DNA of 64,000 nucleotides from Lewinellaceae bacterium. Its GTDB lineage: Bacteria > Bacteroidota > Bacteroidia > Chitinophagales > Saprospiraceae. The stretch is from positions 372,001 through 436,000 of the forward strand of contig JACJYH010000002.1 of the NCBI GenBank assembly GCA_020636195.1. The letters run 5' to 3'. The translations under genes and the position numbers were made by a program. Below the pieces are notes generated by a model that did not search any database, was not told the origin of the DNA, and worked only from the letters and a program-made list of their open reading frames with translations. This document shows, one piece after another, positions 46,013-53,589 of this stretch (its first letter is position 1; the number at the start of each line of letters is the position of its first letter).

Positions 46013-46219
46013 TTAATCTAAAGTATTTTTATCAATACCAGCTTGTTTAAGTACTGCGAGGAAAGTACCTTTTTTCATATCCTTACCACCGTGTACAGGT
46101 ACGATAACGGTTATGTTGGTTTGGGCATTGTAGTATAATTGATGAGAACCTTTAGACCGTTTGAAAATAAAGCCGTGCAGCTCCAATATTTTGATAAGGT
46201 GCTTCGGGCTTGCGTTCAT
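46013..46219 (-). CDS. hicA: HicA-family mRNA interferase toxin
   Basis: 68 residues, a normal-length HicA. 'LIKILELHGFIFKRSKGSHQLYY' contains the Gly-Ser-His pattern with the catalytic His, and 'VVPVHGGKDMKKGTFLAVLKQAGI'-type residues follow, as in the double-stranded RNA-binding fold of HicA. It cleaves mRNA unless bound by HicB. It overlaps hicB by four bases (ATGA), so the two are translationally coupled, in the antitoxin-first order. Confidence 0.92.
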   Translation of the reverse strand: MNASPKHLIKILELHGFIFKRSKGSHQLYYNAQTNITVIVPVHGGKDMKKGTFLAVLKQAGIDKNTLD

Positions 46220-46440
46220 ACCGTATCAAGGTTTAGCGAATATTCCAAAGTATTGCTGTCATCGGGGATGGCTTCGCCTCTTTCTTGCAACTCTTCAATA
46301 TACAATTCAATTGCTTCTTTAGCCATTGCAATGGCTTCATCCACATCTTCGCCATAAGTAATACAGCCAGGCAATGCGGGAACAGAAACAGTAAAACCAC
46401 CTTCAGTTTCTTTATGTAAATGTATTTTGTATGTGTACAT
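46216..46440 (-). CDS. hicB: HicB-family antitoxin
   Basis: 74 residues. The RNase H-like partial fold of HicB is visible ('GGFTVSVPALPGCITYGEDVDEAI'), followed by a helix 'AMAKEAIELYIEELQERGE'. No C-terminal DNA-binding domain is present (74 residues is short). The separate XRE gene just upstream, four bases away, may have supplied the DNA-binding function for the operon. Confidence 0.92.
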   Translation of the reverse strand: MYTYKIHLHKETEGGFTVSVPALPGCITYGEDVDEAIAMAKEAIELYIEELQERGEAIPDDSNTLEYSLNLDTV

Positions 46441-46444
46441 ATTA

Positions 46445-46826
46445 TTAAGCTATTAGAGTTTGTAAATTATCCTTCATACGCTTATTGGGTAAAGCCAAAT
46501 CATTCATTTTGAAAAGGGCTTGCTGTTCATCCTTTGCCAACGTATCAATCATTTTAATTTTTGCATCAAAGTCGGGTAAAATTCTTCTTCTAAATCATCG
46601 GACATAAAAATTCTAAAATAGTAACATCAAAAACAGAATTCAGTTTTTCCAAAGTAGAAATAGACGGCTCAACTTTTCCGTTTTCAATACGGCTGTATTG
46701 TCCTTTCGGAACACCTGAATCAGCACAAACTTCTTTTTGAGATAGACTTTTAAAGTCTCTCATACTCCTGAAATTCTTTACTATTGGTTCAACTGTCGGA
46801 ATCATAACTTCTAAATTAAACAGCAA
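46445..46826 (-). pseudogene. XRE-family regulator, broken by two single-base frame shifts
   Basis: Minus strand. A 78-residue frame (46826-46590) has a full HTH ('DFKSLSQKEVCADSGVPKGQYSRIENG') but stops at 'EFLCPMI'. Downstream DNA still codes in other frames for the expected tail: 'MSDDLEEEFYPTLMQKLK', then 'MIDTLAKDEQQALFKMNDLA' and 'NKRMKDNLQTLIA' to a TAA at 46447-46445. Both shifts fit the loss of one base, in a T run and in an A run. The gene would end four bases before hicB. Either a true pseudogene or a homopolymer sequencing error. Confidence 0.75.
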
Positions 46827-47258
46827 AATTAATAAAATAAGCGTTTTGTTGCATCCAATTGAATTTTTGATTTGTAAAGTAAAGCAGTTACGTATATATT
46901 TGTAAGCAAATTAATTATTCATTTTAACGCAAAAAACAGTTTTACAATGGTAATAGGCGAAATAAAGGCAAAGTTGAACATCATAACCCTTTTGGAGCAA
47001 TATGGCTGTAAGTCCGCCTGAAACGGAATGATCCGATGTTTATTTCACGAAGACAAAACACCCTCGCTAGGTGTAGATTGAACCTACGCCGCAGCCAGAG
47101 CAAGATTGTATGCTGTGCTTCTATCCTAAAAGCTTTAAAAATTAAGCTTGCTCCAGATTTTGAAAAAAAGGAAGTCAAAAGTGGACTTGATAATGTTCCA
47201 AATACAGAAGTTTATTCAGATACAAATATTTTCAAATATTCAAATTCAACAAATTCAG
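46827..47258. other. Gap with mobile-element relic
   Basis: 432 bases between the broken XRE gene and the membrane protein gene. It contains the primase relic at 46947-47069; the rest (47070-47258) shows no gene I can support. Confidence 0.5.
46947..47069 (+). pseudogene. Relic of a CHC2-type zinc-finger primase (mobile element)
   Basis: In one frame from an ATG at 46947 the sequence codes MVIGEIKAKLNIITLLEQYG, then CKSA, a TGA stop at 47019-47021, and in the same frame NGMIRCLFHEDKTPSLGVD. 'C.FHEDKTPSL' is the typical zinc-finger segment of DNA primases carried by integrative elements of Bacteroidota. Similarity ends soon after, so only the 5' tip of the gene remains. It marks a past mobile element at this spot. 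Confidence 0.7.
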
Positions 47259-47738
47259 ATGGCAAAAAGGAGTAGATTCATTTTATTTTTTATTATATTG
47301 TTTATAGTCTTCTTTTTTTATAAAATTAATAGAATTTATAAATTAAAATCGTATTTTAAGGGTGATTGGATTATCACAAAGCTTGTACAAGATGATATTG
47401 ATATTTATAATGACTTATTAATTAAAAATTGTGGAATAAATCTTAATTCAAAAATTGTTAATTGGCCACTTTTTAAAAATTCTGATTTGACAAAATTCGA
47501 TAACATTCAAAAGGTAGATGTAGAAATCAAGGAAAATGAGATTCTTATCATATCACATAATTACGACATATTTAAAGATACATTTTTACTAAAATGTGCT
47601 AATTTAGACTGTTGTACGATTTTTATGAAAAGCAGGTCATTATATGTTGAAATGATATACAATGGAAATTATAACGGCATTGGTAGGGATAAAAAATGTC
47701 CAAGAGCTGACAAAGTATTGGAGACTTTATTTAAATAG
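47259..47738 (+). CDS. Small membrane-anchored protein of unknown function
   Basis: 159 residues from the ATG at 47259, which gives one N-terminal helix ('FILFFIILFIVFFFYKI', about 7-23); the 37 codons upstream in the open frame are Ile/Gln-rich noise. The exported part has several Cys ('LLKCANLDCCTIFM') and 'GDWIITKL' strands, with no known family. Its lone position in the accessory region and membrane-anchored small size would fit an orphan immunity protein, but that is speculation. Confidence 0.6.
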   Translation: MAKRSRFILFFIILFIVFFFYKINRIYKLKSYFKGDWIITKLVQDDIDIYNDLLIKNCGINLNSKIVNWPLFKNSDLTKFDNIQKVDVEIKENEILIISHNYDIFKDTFLLKCANLDCCTIFMKSRSLYVEMIYNGNYNGIGRDKKCPRADKVLETLFK

Positions 47739-48196
47739 TTCTAGATCAGCCCTAGCTCGGCGTAATTTGTGCCTACATTTCCGCAAAAGTATGCTGTAAC
47801 TTATACTTTTAATCATACACTTCCTATCGCAAGTTTGCAACTTGTGCTTCTCACCTATATGCATCAAAATTAATCTTTTCGGAAGGAATTTGTTTGTGAT
47901 TAAAAGTAAAAGATCTTGAGCCCAAGTACTGGTACATTGATAGTGATGGTATATACATTTTGAGTTTTGCAACTGTACCTTTTATGGATGTCTTTACCAG
48001 GCCATTTTTACGGCCGTTTTATTTAAAAATCTACATTGAAAAATATTATTAAGTATGTGGTGTAAAAATTGGGGGGAATTATAGAATATTATGAAGTACT
48101 TAGGAAAACAATGGTAATGGTTACACTTGGATTGTAGAATAAAAGCCTGAGGAAGGAAGAGACTATAAGGTGGTATGAATCCAAAATAAAAGCTAT
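47739..48196. other. Gene-poor accessory gap
   Basis: 458 bases with no supported gene. A short inverted repeat (GCAAGTT/AACTTGT, about 47829-47845) is visible. Open frames here are short, unsupported and on opposite strands. Probably decayed accessory DNA. Confidence 0.45.
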
Positions 48197-48285
48197 AACT
48201 ACCATGATTTTCTAACAAAATCATGACATTTCAAGAGTATAATCGAAAAAAAGCATAACAATTTTGGATTACGATCGCAAAAAGT
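48197..48285 (+). repeat. Direct repeat upstream of the ATPase gene (left copy)
   Basis: 89 bases, differing at three positions from 49398-49486. Its first 30 bases code NYHDFLTKS and a stop, the same ending as the ATPase gene (NYHDFLTKT stop). So this is the 3' end of a lost tandem ATPase copy plus its downstream spacer. Confidence 0.85.
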
Positions 48286-48295
48286 CTTATTTTTG
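48263..48295 (+). promoter_or_regulatory. Promoter of the ATPase gene
   Basis: TTTG (48263-48266), a 21-base spacer and TATTTTTG (48288-48295) match the Bacteroidota consensus. The ATG at 48300 is only five bases beyond the -7 box, so the mRNA is probably leaderless or nearly so. The -33 part is inside the direct repeat; the -7 part is not. Confidence 0.6.
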
Positions 48296-48299
48296 CGAT

Positions 48300-49427
48300 A
48301 TGATCAATAGAATTATTATCCAACGAATAAATGACACGCTTTCTCTAGGTAAGGCTGTTTTGCTTTTAGGGCCATGGCAGGTAGGAAAAACTACCACTTT
48401 GTTGGCTCTTAAAGACAATTATCCAGGTTCTATTTACTTGGATTGTGACGAACCGGATGTAAGAAGTATTCTTTCTGATACATCATCTAGCAAGTTGCGC
48501 AGTTACTTGGGTAGCAATAAGCTTGTCATAATTGATGAAGCGCAGAGAGTAAAAAATATTGGCCTTACATTAAAGCTGATCACAGATAAGCTTAAAGATA
48601 TACAATTGATTGTATCAGGTTCTTCTGCACTAGAACTGTCTGCCGATATAAATGAACCACTTACCGGACGAAAAATCGAGATGATTATGAGCGGACTTTC
48701 ATATCAAGAATTGTGCGATTATCACGGTATCATCGAAGAAAAACGACTTCTTGATACTAGATTGTTATATGGTATGTATCCTGAAGTTGTCACCCATCCT
48801 GATAGGGCCGAAATATTATTGAGAGAACTCACATCCGGGTATCTCTATAAAGATGTTTTCAATTATCAAGATGTACGCAAACCGGAATTATTACATAACT
48901 TGACCGAAGCTTTAGCAAGACAGGTGGGAAGTGAAGTGAGTTATAATGAATTGGCTCAACTATTAGCTTCTGATCCTGCCACCATAGGCCGATATATAGA
49001 TCTAATGGAGAAAAGCATGGTCGTATTTAGGCTCAGATCATTTAGCAGAAACTTAAGAAATGAATTGAAAAAGAGCCGTAAAATTTATTTTTATGATAAT
49101 GGAATCCGAAATGCTATTTTGGGAGACTTCAGGCCAATGTCTCTTAGAACAGATGCGGGAATTCTTTGGGAAAACTACATGGTTGGCGAAAGATTAAAAA
49201 TGAATAACAACACGGCTTACCACTGTATGAGTTATTTTTGGCGTACGCGCCAGCAACAAGAAATAGATTACATCGAAGATGCCGATGGATCTCTCCATGC
49301 TTTTGAGTTTAAATATTCAAAACAGAAAAGTGCGAAGTTCAGTAAGTCGTTTATTGATGAATATCACCCACGTCAATCTAGCGTCATCAACCCAGAAAAC
49401 TACCACGATTTTCTAACTAAAACATGA
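48300..49427 (+). CDS. AAA-family ATPase with DUF4143 domain
   Basis: 375 residues from the ATG at 48300. The Walker A 'GPWQVGKTT' lies near 24-32 and Walker B 'LVIIDEAQRV' near 80-89, with 'SGSSALEL' as sensor. The C-terminal DUF4143 region has 'EIDYIE' and 'FEFKYS', a PD-(D/E)xK nuclease-like pattern. These proteins are widespread in variable regions, and their role is unclear (possible defence or toxin-like function). The repeat on both sides shows it was once tandemly duplicated. No other gene is co-transcribed. Confidence 0.87.
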   Translation: MINRIIIQRINDTLSLGKAVLLLGPWQVGKTTTLLALKDNYPGSIYLDCDEPDVRSILSDTSSSKLRSYLGSNKLVIIDEAQRVKNIGLTLKLITDKLKDIQLIVSGSSALELSADINEPLTGRKIEMIMSGLSYQELCDYHGIIEEKRLLDTRLLYGMYPEVVTHPDRAEILLRELTSGYLYKDVFNYQDVRKPELLHNLTEALARQVGSEVSYNELAQLLASDPATIGRYIDLMEKSMVVFRLRSFSRNLRNELKKSRKIYFYDNGIRNAILGDFRPMSLRTDAGILWENYMVGERLKMNNNTAYHCMSYFWRTRQQQEIDYIEDADGSLHAFEFKYSKQKSAKFSKSFIDEYHPRQSSVINPENYHDFLTKT

Positions 49428-49486
49428 CATTTCAAGAGTATAATCGAAAAAAAGCATAACAATTTTGGATTACGATCGCAAAAAGT
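49398..49486 (+). repeat. Direct repeat downstream of the ATPase gene (right copy)
   Basis: Pairs with 48197-48285, 86 of 89 bases identical. It covers the last ten codons of the ATPase and 60 bases after its stop. Beyond the repeat the right copy lacks the TATTTTTG promoter box seen after the left one. Confidence 0.85.
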
Positions 49487-49884
49487 AAAATTTTCTATTA
49501 TGGATCCGACATTAAAGCATGACTACTTTCTCTTTTTCTGTGGAAGATGGACCAATGATTTGGAGATCTAGTTTTTGTGTCATTCTTTCGTCTATGTTGG
49601 TACATGCTGCTTTATATAAAGTATAGAGCACATTATTGAGACGAGTTTTTACAATTAGCTTGACTACTATCCAAAGTGCATTATAGGTATCTGTATAATA
49701 AAACATCTGTTATTTGGCAGATATATAATTGTCATATTTGTCCAATGCTGCTTTTTCTATCTGAGATAATTTCCAATGTTTCCAATGATTCCAAGGGGAG
49801 TACCTCAATATGTAAACCTACCACTTTGTTCTTCTTTCCTTAACAAAAATAAAAATTTAAAAGTGTTTGGTTGTTATTTTATTA
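49487..49884. other. Gap with no supported gene
   Basis: 398 bases after the ATPase repeat. A 64-codon frame on the minus strand (49706-49512, 'IGPSSTEKEKVVM') may be the relic of a gene, but I do not recognise it. Nothing else is seen before the 160-bp repeat. Confidence 0.4.
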
Positions 49885-50044
49885 GAGTATGTTTAAAATT
49901 TATCCTTTAGCAAGAAAATGTTGTATTTTGGCTACAAATTCGTTAAATTTTTTCTCGAATTGCCCACATTTGACTGCAAAATTTGCCTTTTTTCGTTCAA
50001 AATAAATCCATTTTATTGTCCAAAAACAAAATTTAAACATACTC
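49885..50044. repeat. 160-bp MITE-like element, copy 3
   Basis: Third copy, with perfect 13-base inverted ends (GAGTATGTTTAAA). It ends 9 bases before the stop codon of the lipoprotein gene at 50054, at the edge of the accessory region. Confidence 0.85.
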
Positions 50045-50053
50045 CTATTTGTT

Positions 50054-52363
50054 TTAATGTTTCCAATCAGAATATCGGAGATATGTGTCACATTCTTCAA
50101 TAATTTTTTTGGCTAATTCGCTTTGACCAACAAAAGATGATATTTTGTCAAAATTACCATATTTGTTTATAGGAAGATATGGGCTACTTTTATCGGTGGG
50201 TAAATACCCATTTCTTGGTTCGTTGATAAAATATTGTGCATAATGATTGTATTTTTTACAAAACAACTGAAGATAATAGGCTTTTGTCTGCAATTCAGGG
50301 TCTCTGCAATATTGTATAGCTTTCTCTAAACACATTTTTGGACCTTTTAAATGAAAGTAATTATCTCTATTTAATTTATTTAATTCTTCTGATTTGGGTG
50401 CAATCAAACTTGGATTCAGGTTTCCTGTTGACCAATATCGCCTCGCAAGATTGTGAGCTGTACCAAAATAAGTAATATTCAACCAAGCCTCTCCCAGTTC
50501 TAACCACCCATTGCCATCTTGAGGATGAGTGGAAAGGTAGTTTTGCAGATATGCCATCCTCGATATATATTCATGTGCGTCATTGAAAGGTTGAAGTTTC
50601 TCTTTTTTAAGATATAACTGAGGTGTACAAAAACTAGAGCTGTCAAACCCCCAAAGCGAATCAGGTAATTGGTCGGTGTATTTTTGTGCTTCTTGAAAGT
50701 TTCCTTCAAGAACTAATCGTCTGGTATAAGCTAGTTTGAGATCATTTTTTGTAAAATACAACGAATCAATCAATTTCCTATCTAGGGAAGAATTTGCCAT
50801 TTGGCAAAATTGCAAATACTGTTTTAATTCGGCAGTAGTCTTTGTGCCAATAAACCATTTCTCATACACATCTGAGTAAATATTATTCTTTTGGCTATAG
50901 CAATACATCTGAGCAAAGAAAATTCTAGCATCCCATTTAAATTTTTCTTTGGAAGATTTTGCTTGAGATTTTTTAATAAGAAAATACCTGCTCAAATGCT
51001 CAGAAAAATTAAATCTAATATCTTCATCAGTCCGCGCTGAAAAGTATCTGAAATCTTGCATGTATTGAAATACTGAATCCAAGTGTTTGGGGTCATAGGG
51101 CACATCAGTCAAAAGCTGGTGTTCTACAAATAAAATCTTCTTTTGTTTGTCAATCAGCGCATCATTTTTCGCATTTTTTACTTCATTAAGGAGTGCTAAT
51201 ACTTGATCGTCACGCTGCATAAGTAAACTGGTATAGGCAAAAGCAAGATTATAAAAATCTAAATTCTGTACTTTCTTTTCGTGAGTAATTCTTTGAAGCA
51301 CTTGATCTATATCGGTGAAATACGTTTGAGCCTTTATAAAGTCATTTTCCCTGGAACTTGGTCTTGCTTTGGATGGTTCCGGATTGTTGCGGTAGGAGCA
51401 AGCAAAGTCATAATAATAATATTCTTGCTTTTTTATTTCCTTCATTACCAAATATTCTATAAATGGATAATTGGGATCTATGTCATATAAATCAGTTATT
51501 TTTTGTGCTAAATTGGCTGATTTATTTATCGCGCTCAGAAAAATGACAGTACATTTTTCACTTTTTGTGGTACAAAAATCTAATGCTTTGCTAGAATAGG
51601 GGATGTTGTACACTTTAAAACCATTTACAACTGTCTCTCTCAGAAATGGATTATTTTGGAAAACTTTAGCATAGATGTAATACGATTCACTTGGTCTACC
51701 AGCCCGAAACAATGCTCCAGCATAGTCACATGTTGCTTTTTCAAAAACGAAGGATTTTAATTTTATTTTTTTATTGTATTGTTCATAAAAACTTACCACT
51801 TTTTTGAATTGATTGATACCAAAATATGATTGTATAATTTTGTAGAAATATCTTTCCTTAAGAAATGGCATTTTACATCTTATAAATGAATTTTCCATTT
51901 TGTGGACTGTGGCTTTTATTCTGGTAGAATCTAGAAGGATTGCATCCCACATATTATTTTTATTGTATTGCATGAGTGAATCTATGGTCATCACAAAGTC
52001 CACATAGTTTGTAAGATCTTTATCATTCCTATCTTTAGACATATCTCTCAAGTTGACAATTGATTCTTCATCTGGGTAAAGATACATCGAGATGTACCCA
52101 CGTCCGATCTCACCTTTAAAATAATTGTACCAAGATTCTACGTTCCTTTCATGATCATTTTGGGTAGCATTTACACCCAGCATTTCTTTTTCATACCTAT
52201 ATCTTTGTACCCTTCCAGGACTTTTATGCAAAAATTCAGGAGTCTGTGCTAATTGATTATCAAAAATACTGACGACTCTAGGATCATAAAATGAATTGCA
52301 GGCTATAGAAACGAGAGCAGCCACCACAGCCCAATGTCGAAGACTATTCCTTGATATTTTCAT
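50054..52363 (-). CDS. Large lipoprotein, helical-repeat (TPR-like), unknown function
   Basis: 769 residues with a lipoprotein signal ('LVSIACNS', Cys about 22). The body is helix-rich with repeated Tyr/Ala-containing hairpins ('FEKATCDYAGALFRAGRPSESYYIYAKV', 'WDARIFFAQMYCYSQK'), suggesting tetratricopeptide-like repeats. The family is a Bacteroidota-specific unknown as far as I can tell. Its start overlaps the end of the 52344 gene by 20 bases, so the two are translationally coupled and probably form one surface complex. Confidence 0.75.
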   Translation of the reverse strand: MKISRNSLRHWAVVAALVSIACNSFYDPRVVSIFDNQLAQTPEFLHKSPGRVQRYRYEKEMLGVNATQNDHERNVESWYNYFKGEIGRGYISMYLYPDEESIVNLRDMSKDRNDKDLTNYVDFVMTIDSLMQYNKNNMWDAILLDSTRIKATVHKMENSFIRCKMPFLKERYFYKIIQSYFGINQFKKVVSFYEQYNKKIKLKSFVFEKATCDYAGALFRAGRPSESYYIYAKVFQNNPFLRETVVNGFKVYNIPYSSKALDFCTTKSEKCTVIFLSAINKSANLAQKITDLYDIDPNYPFIEYLVMKEIKKQEYYYYDFACSYRNNPEPSKARPSSRENDFIKAQTYFTDIDQVLQRITHEKKVQNLDFYNLAFAYTSLLMQRDDQVLALLNEVKNAKNDALIDKQKKILFVEHQLLTDVPYDPKHLDSVFQYMQDFRYFSARTDEDIRFNFSEHLSRYFLIKKSQAKSSKEKFKWDARIFFAQMYCYSQKNNIYSDVYEKWFIGTKTTAELKQYLQFCQMANSSLDRKLIDSLYFTKNDLKLAYTRRLVLEGNFQEAQKYTDQLPDSLWGFDSSSFCTPQLYLKKEKLQPFNDAHEYISRMAYLQNYLSTHPQDGNGWLELGEAWLNITYFGTAHNLARRYWSTGNLNPSLIAPKSEELNKLNRDNYFHLKGPKMCLEKAIQYCRDPELQTKAYYLQLFCKKYNHYAQYFINEPRNGYLPTDKSSPYLPINKYGNFDKISSFVGQSELAKKIIEECDTYLRYSDWKH

Positions 52364-53366
52364 AGTTTATCAATTTTAAATTGGACGCACTTAGGTCAAA
52401 TAAAATTAGTTTAAAATGGTTATTAGGAAGATTTTTTGAAATATACTCATATATCTCATTTAAGTCCTCATTTAATATCGTTTCAATGCGGATCATGTCA
52501 CCCACTTTGACACTGTATTCTGCTATCATGGTATCTTTTTTGCATAAAAGAAGATTGCCAACTTTGTCAAAATAATTCATATCCACATCCTTGAAAAAAA
52601 GCTCTTTTCTCAATATCCCTACTATTTTGTCATTTCGAAATATAATATTTTGTGAAAATATAGGCAATGCCACTTCCAACTGCAAAGGGTAAGTTGAAAG
52701 TTTATCCAAATATTTGTAAATGATAGATTTATCAAAAATAGAATTTTTAATAGTTGGATCATCCAATCTGTCGATATTATATGCCATCAGCACACCTTTA
52801 TTTACAGGTGGAATGCCCGTAGAAGCTTTGTATTTGACTTGGTGAAGCCTGATAGTGGCGGAAAGTCGGACGTTTTGAGTTTCGAGTTGTGCTTTTACAT
52901 TTTCTAAAAATGCAAAATACTGTTGTTTACTCGATACTGTCCAATCGCAATCAATCTGAATTTCTTTAAGTTTGATGCTATTATTCTTTGCAATTGATAA
53001 TATTTTTTGAATGATATTTTTTGAAAGACTGAGATTTTCTTCTGGAGTGATACCGTCAAAAACCTTATTTTTTATAAATACAACAGGGATGATTTCCATC
53101 TCTGGAGTCTGTTTAAATCCAATTTCAGAAACAGGGAATGGCAAACCATTAATATCTAAATCGACATCAAAAAACCTTATGTATAAACTTTTACTCCCTA
53201 ATTTTTTCAATGCATCTTTTTCAATTGAATCCAATTTGAAAGTTGTCCGCCAGTAATAAAATGTGGTTTCAATACATATGTTTTTATCCCTTTTGCAGTT
53301 TAAATTACCTCCAAAAATGCCTATAAGTATCGTAGAACAAAGAAATATTTTAAGGCACATTTTCAT
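52344..53366 (-). CDS. Putative lipoprotein with TIM-barrel-like motifs, partner of the TPR-like lipoprotein
   Basis: 340 residues with an N-terminal signal ending near 'GGNLNCKRD' (possible lipidated Cys). Segments such as 'LYIRFFDVDLD', 'IQIDCDWTVSSKQQYFAFLE', 'LSATIRLHQVKY' and 'GVLMAYNIDR' look like strands of a glycosidase-like TIM barrel with 'DCDW' at the active-site position, but I cannot name a family. It is upstream of and overlaps the 769-residue lipoprotein gene. A carbohydrate-related role is suggested by fold only. Confidence 0.65.
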   Translation of the reverse strand: MKMCLKIFLCSTILIGIFGGNLNCKRDKNICIETTFYYWRTTFKLDSIEKDALKKLGSKSLYIRFFDVDLDINGLPFPVSEIGFKQTPEMEIIPVVFIKNKVFDGITPEENLSLSKNIIQKILSIAKNNSIKLKEIQIDCDWTVSSKQQYFAFLENVKAQLETQNVRLSATIRLHQVKYKASTGIPPVNKGVLMAYNIDRLDDPTIKNSIFDKSIIYKYLDKLSTYPLQLEVALPIFSQNIIFRNDKIVGILRKELFFKDVDMNYFDKVGNLLLCKKDTMIAEYSVKVGDMIRIETILNEDLNEIYEYISKNLPNNHFKLILFDLSASNLKLINYENIKE

Positions 53367-53589
53367 TTAGCAAATATAAATGATGATTACAGAAAACAAA
53401 AAATATTGATCATCTTTTATTCAATCAACATATCGAGACACTTTTTCTTGAGCAAAAACTTGAGATGATACACTGCAAATTCTTTGTATAATATTGATCC
53501 AGTACATTTGGAAATATGCAACCAATATCATAAAAAGCTTCATTAAAGAAATTTGAAAACTGAAGTGTAGTTGCCATTATTAACAATCA

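Noticed and set aside
49512..49706. 64-codon minus-strand frame ending 'IGPSSTEKEKVVML'
   Set aside because: It could be a gene relic, but I could not match it to any family, so it is mentioned only in the gap entry.
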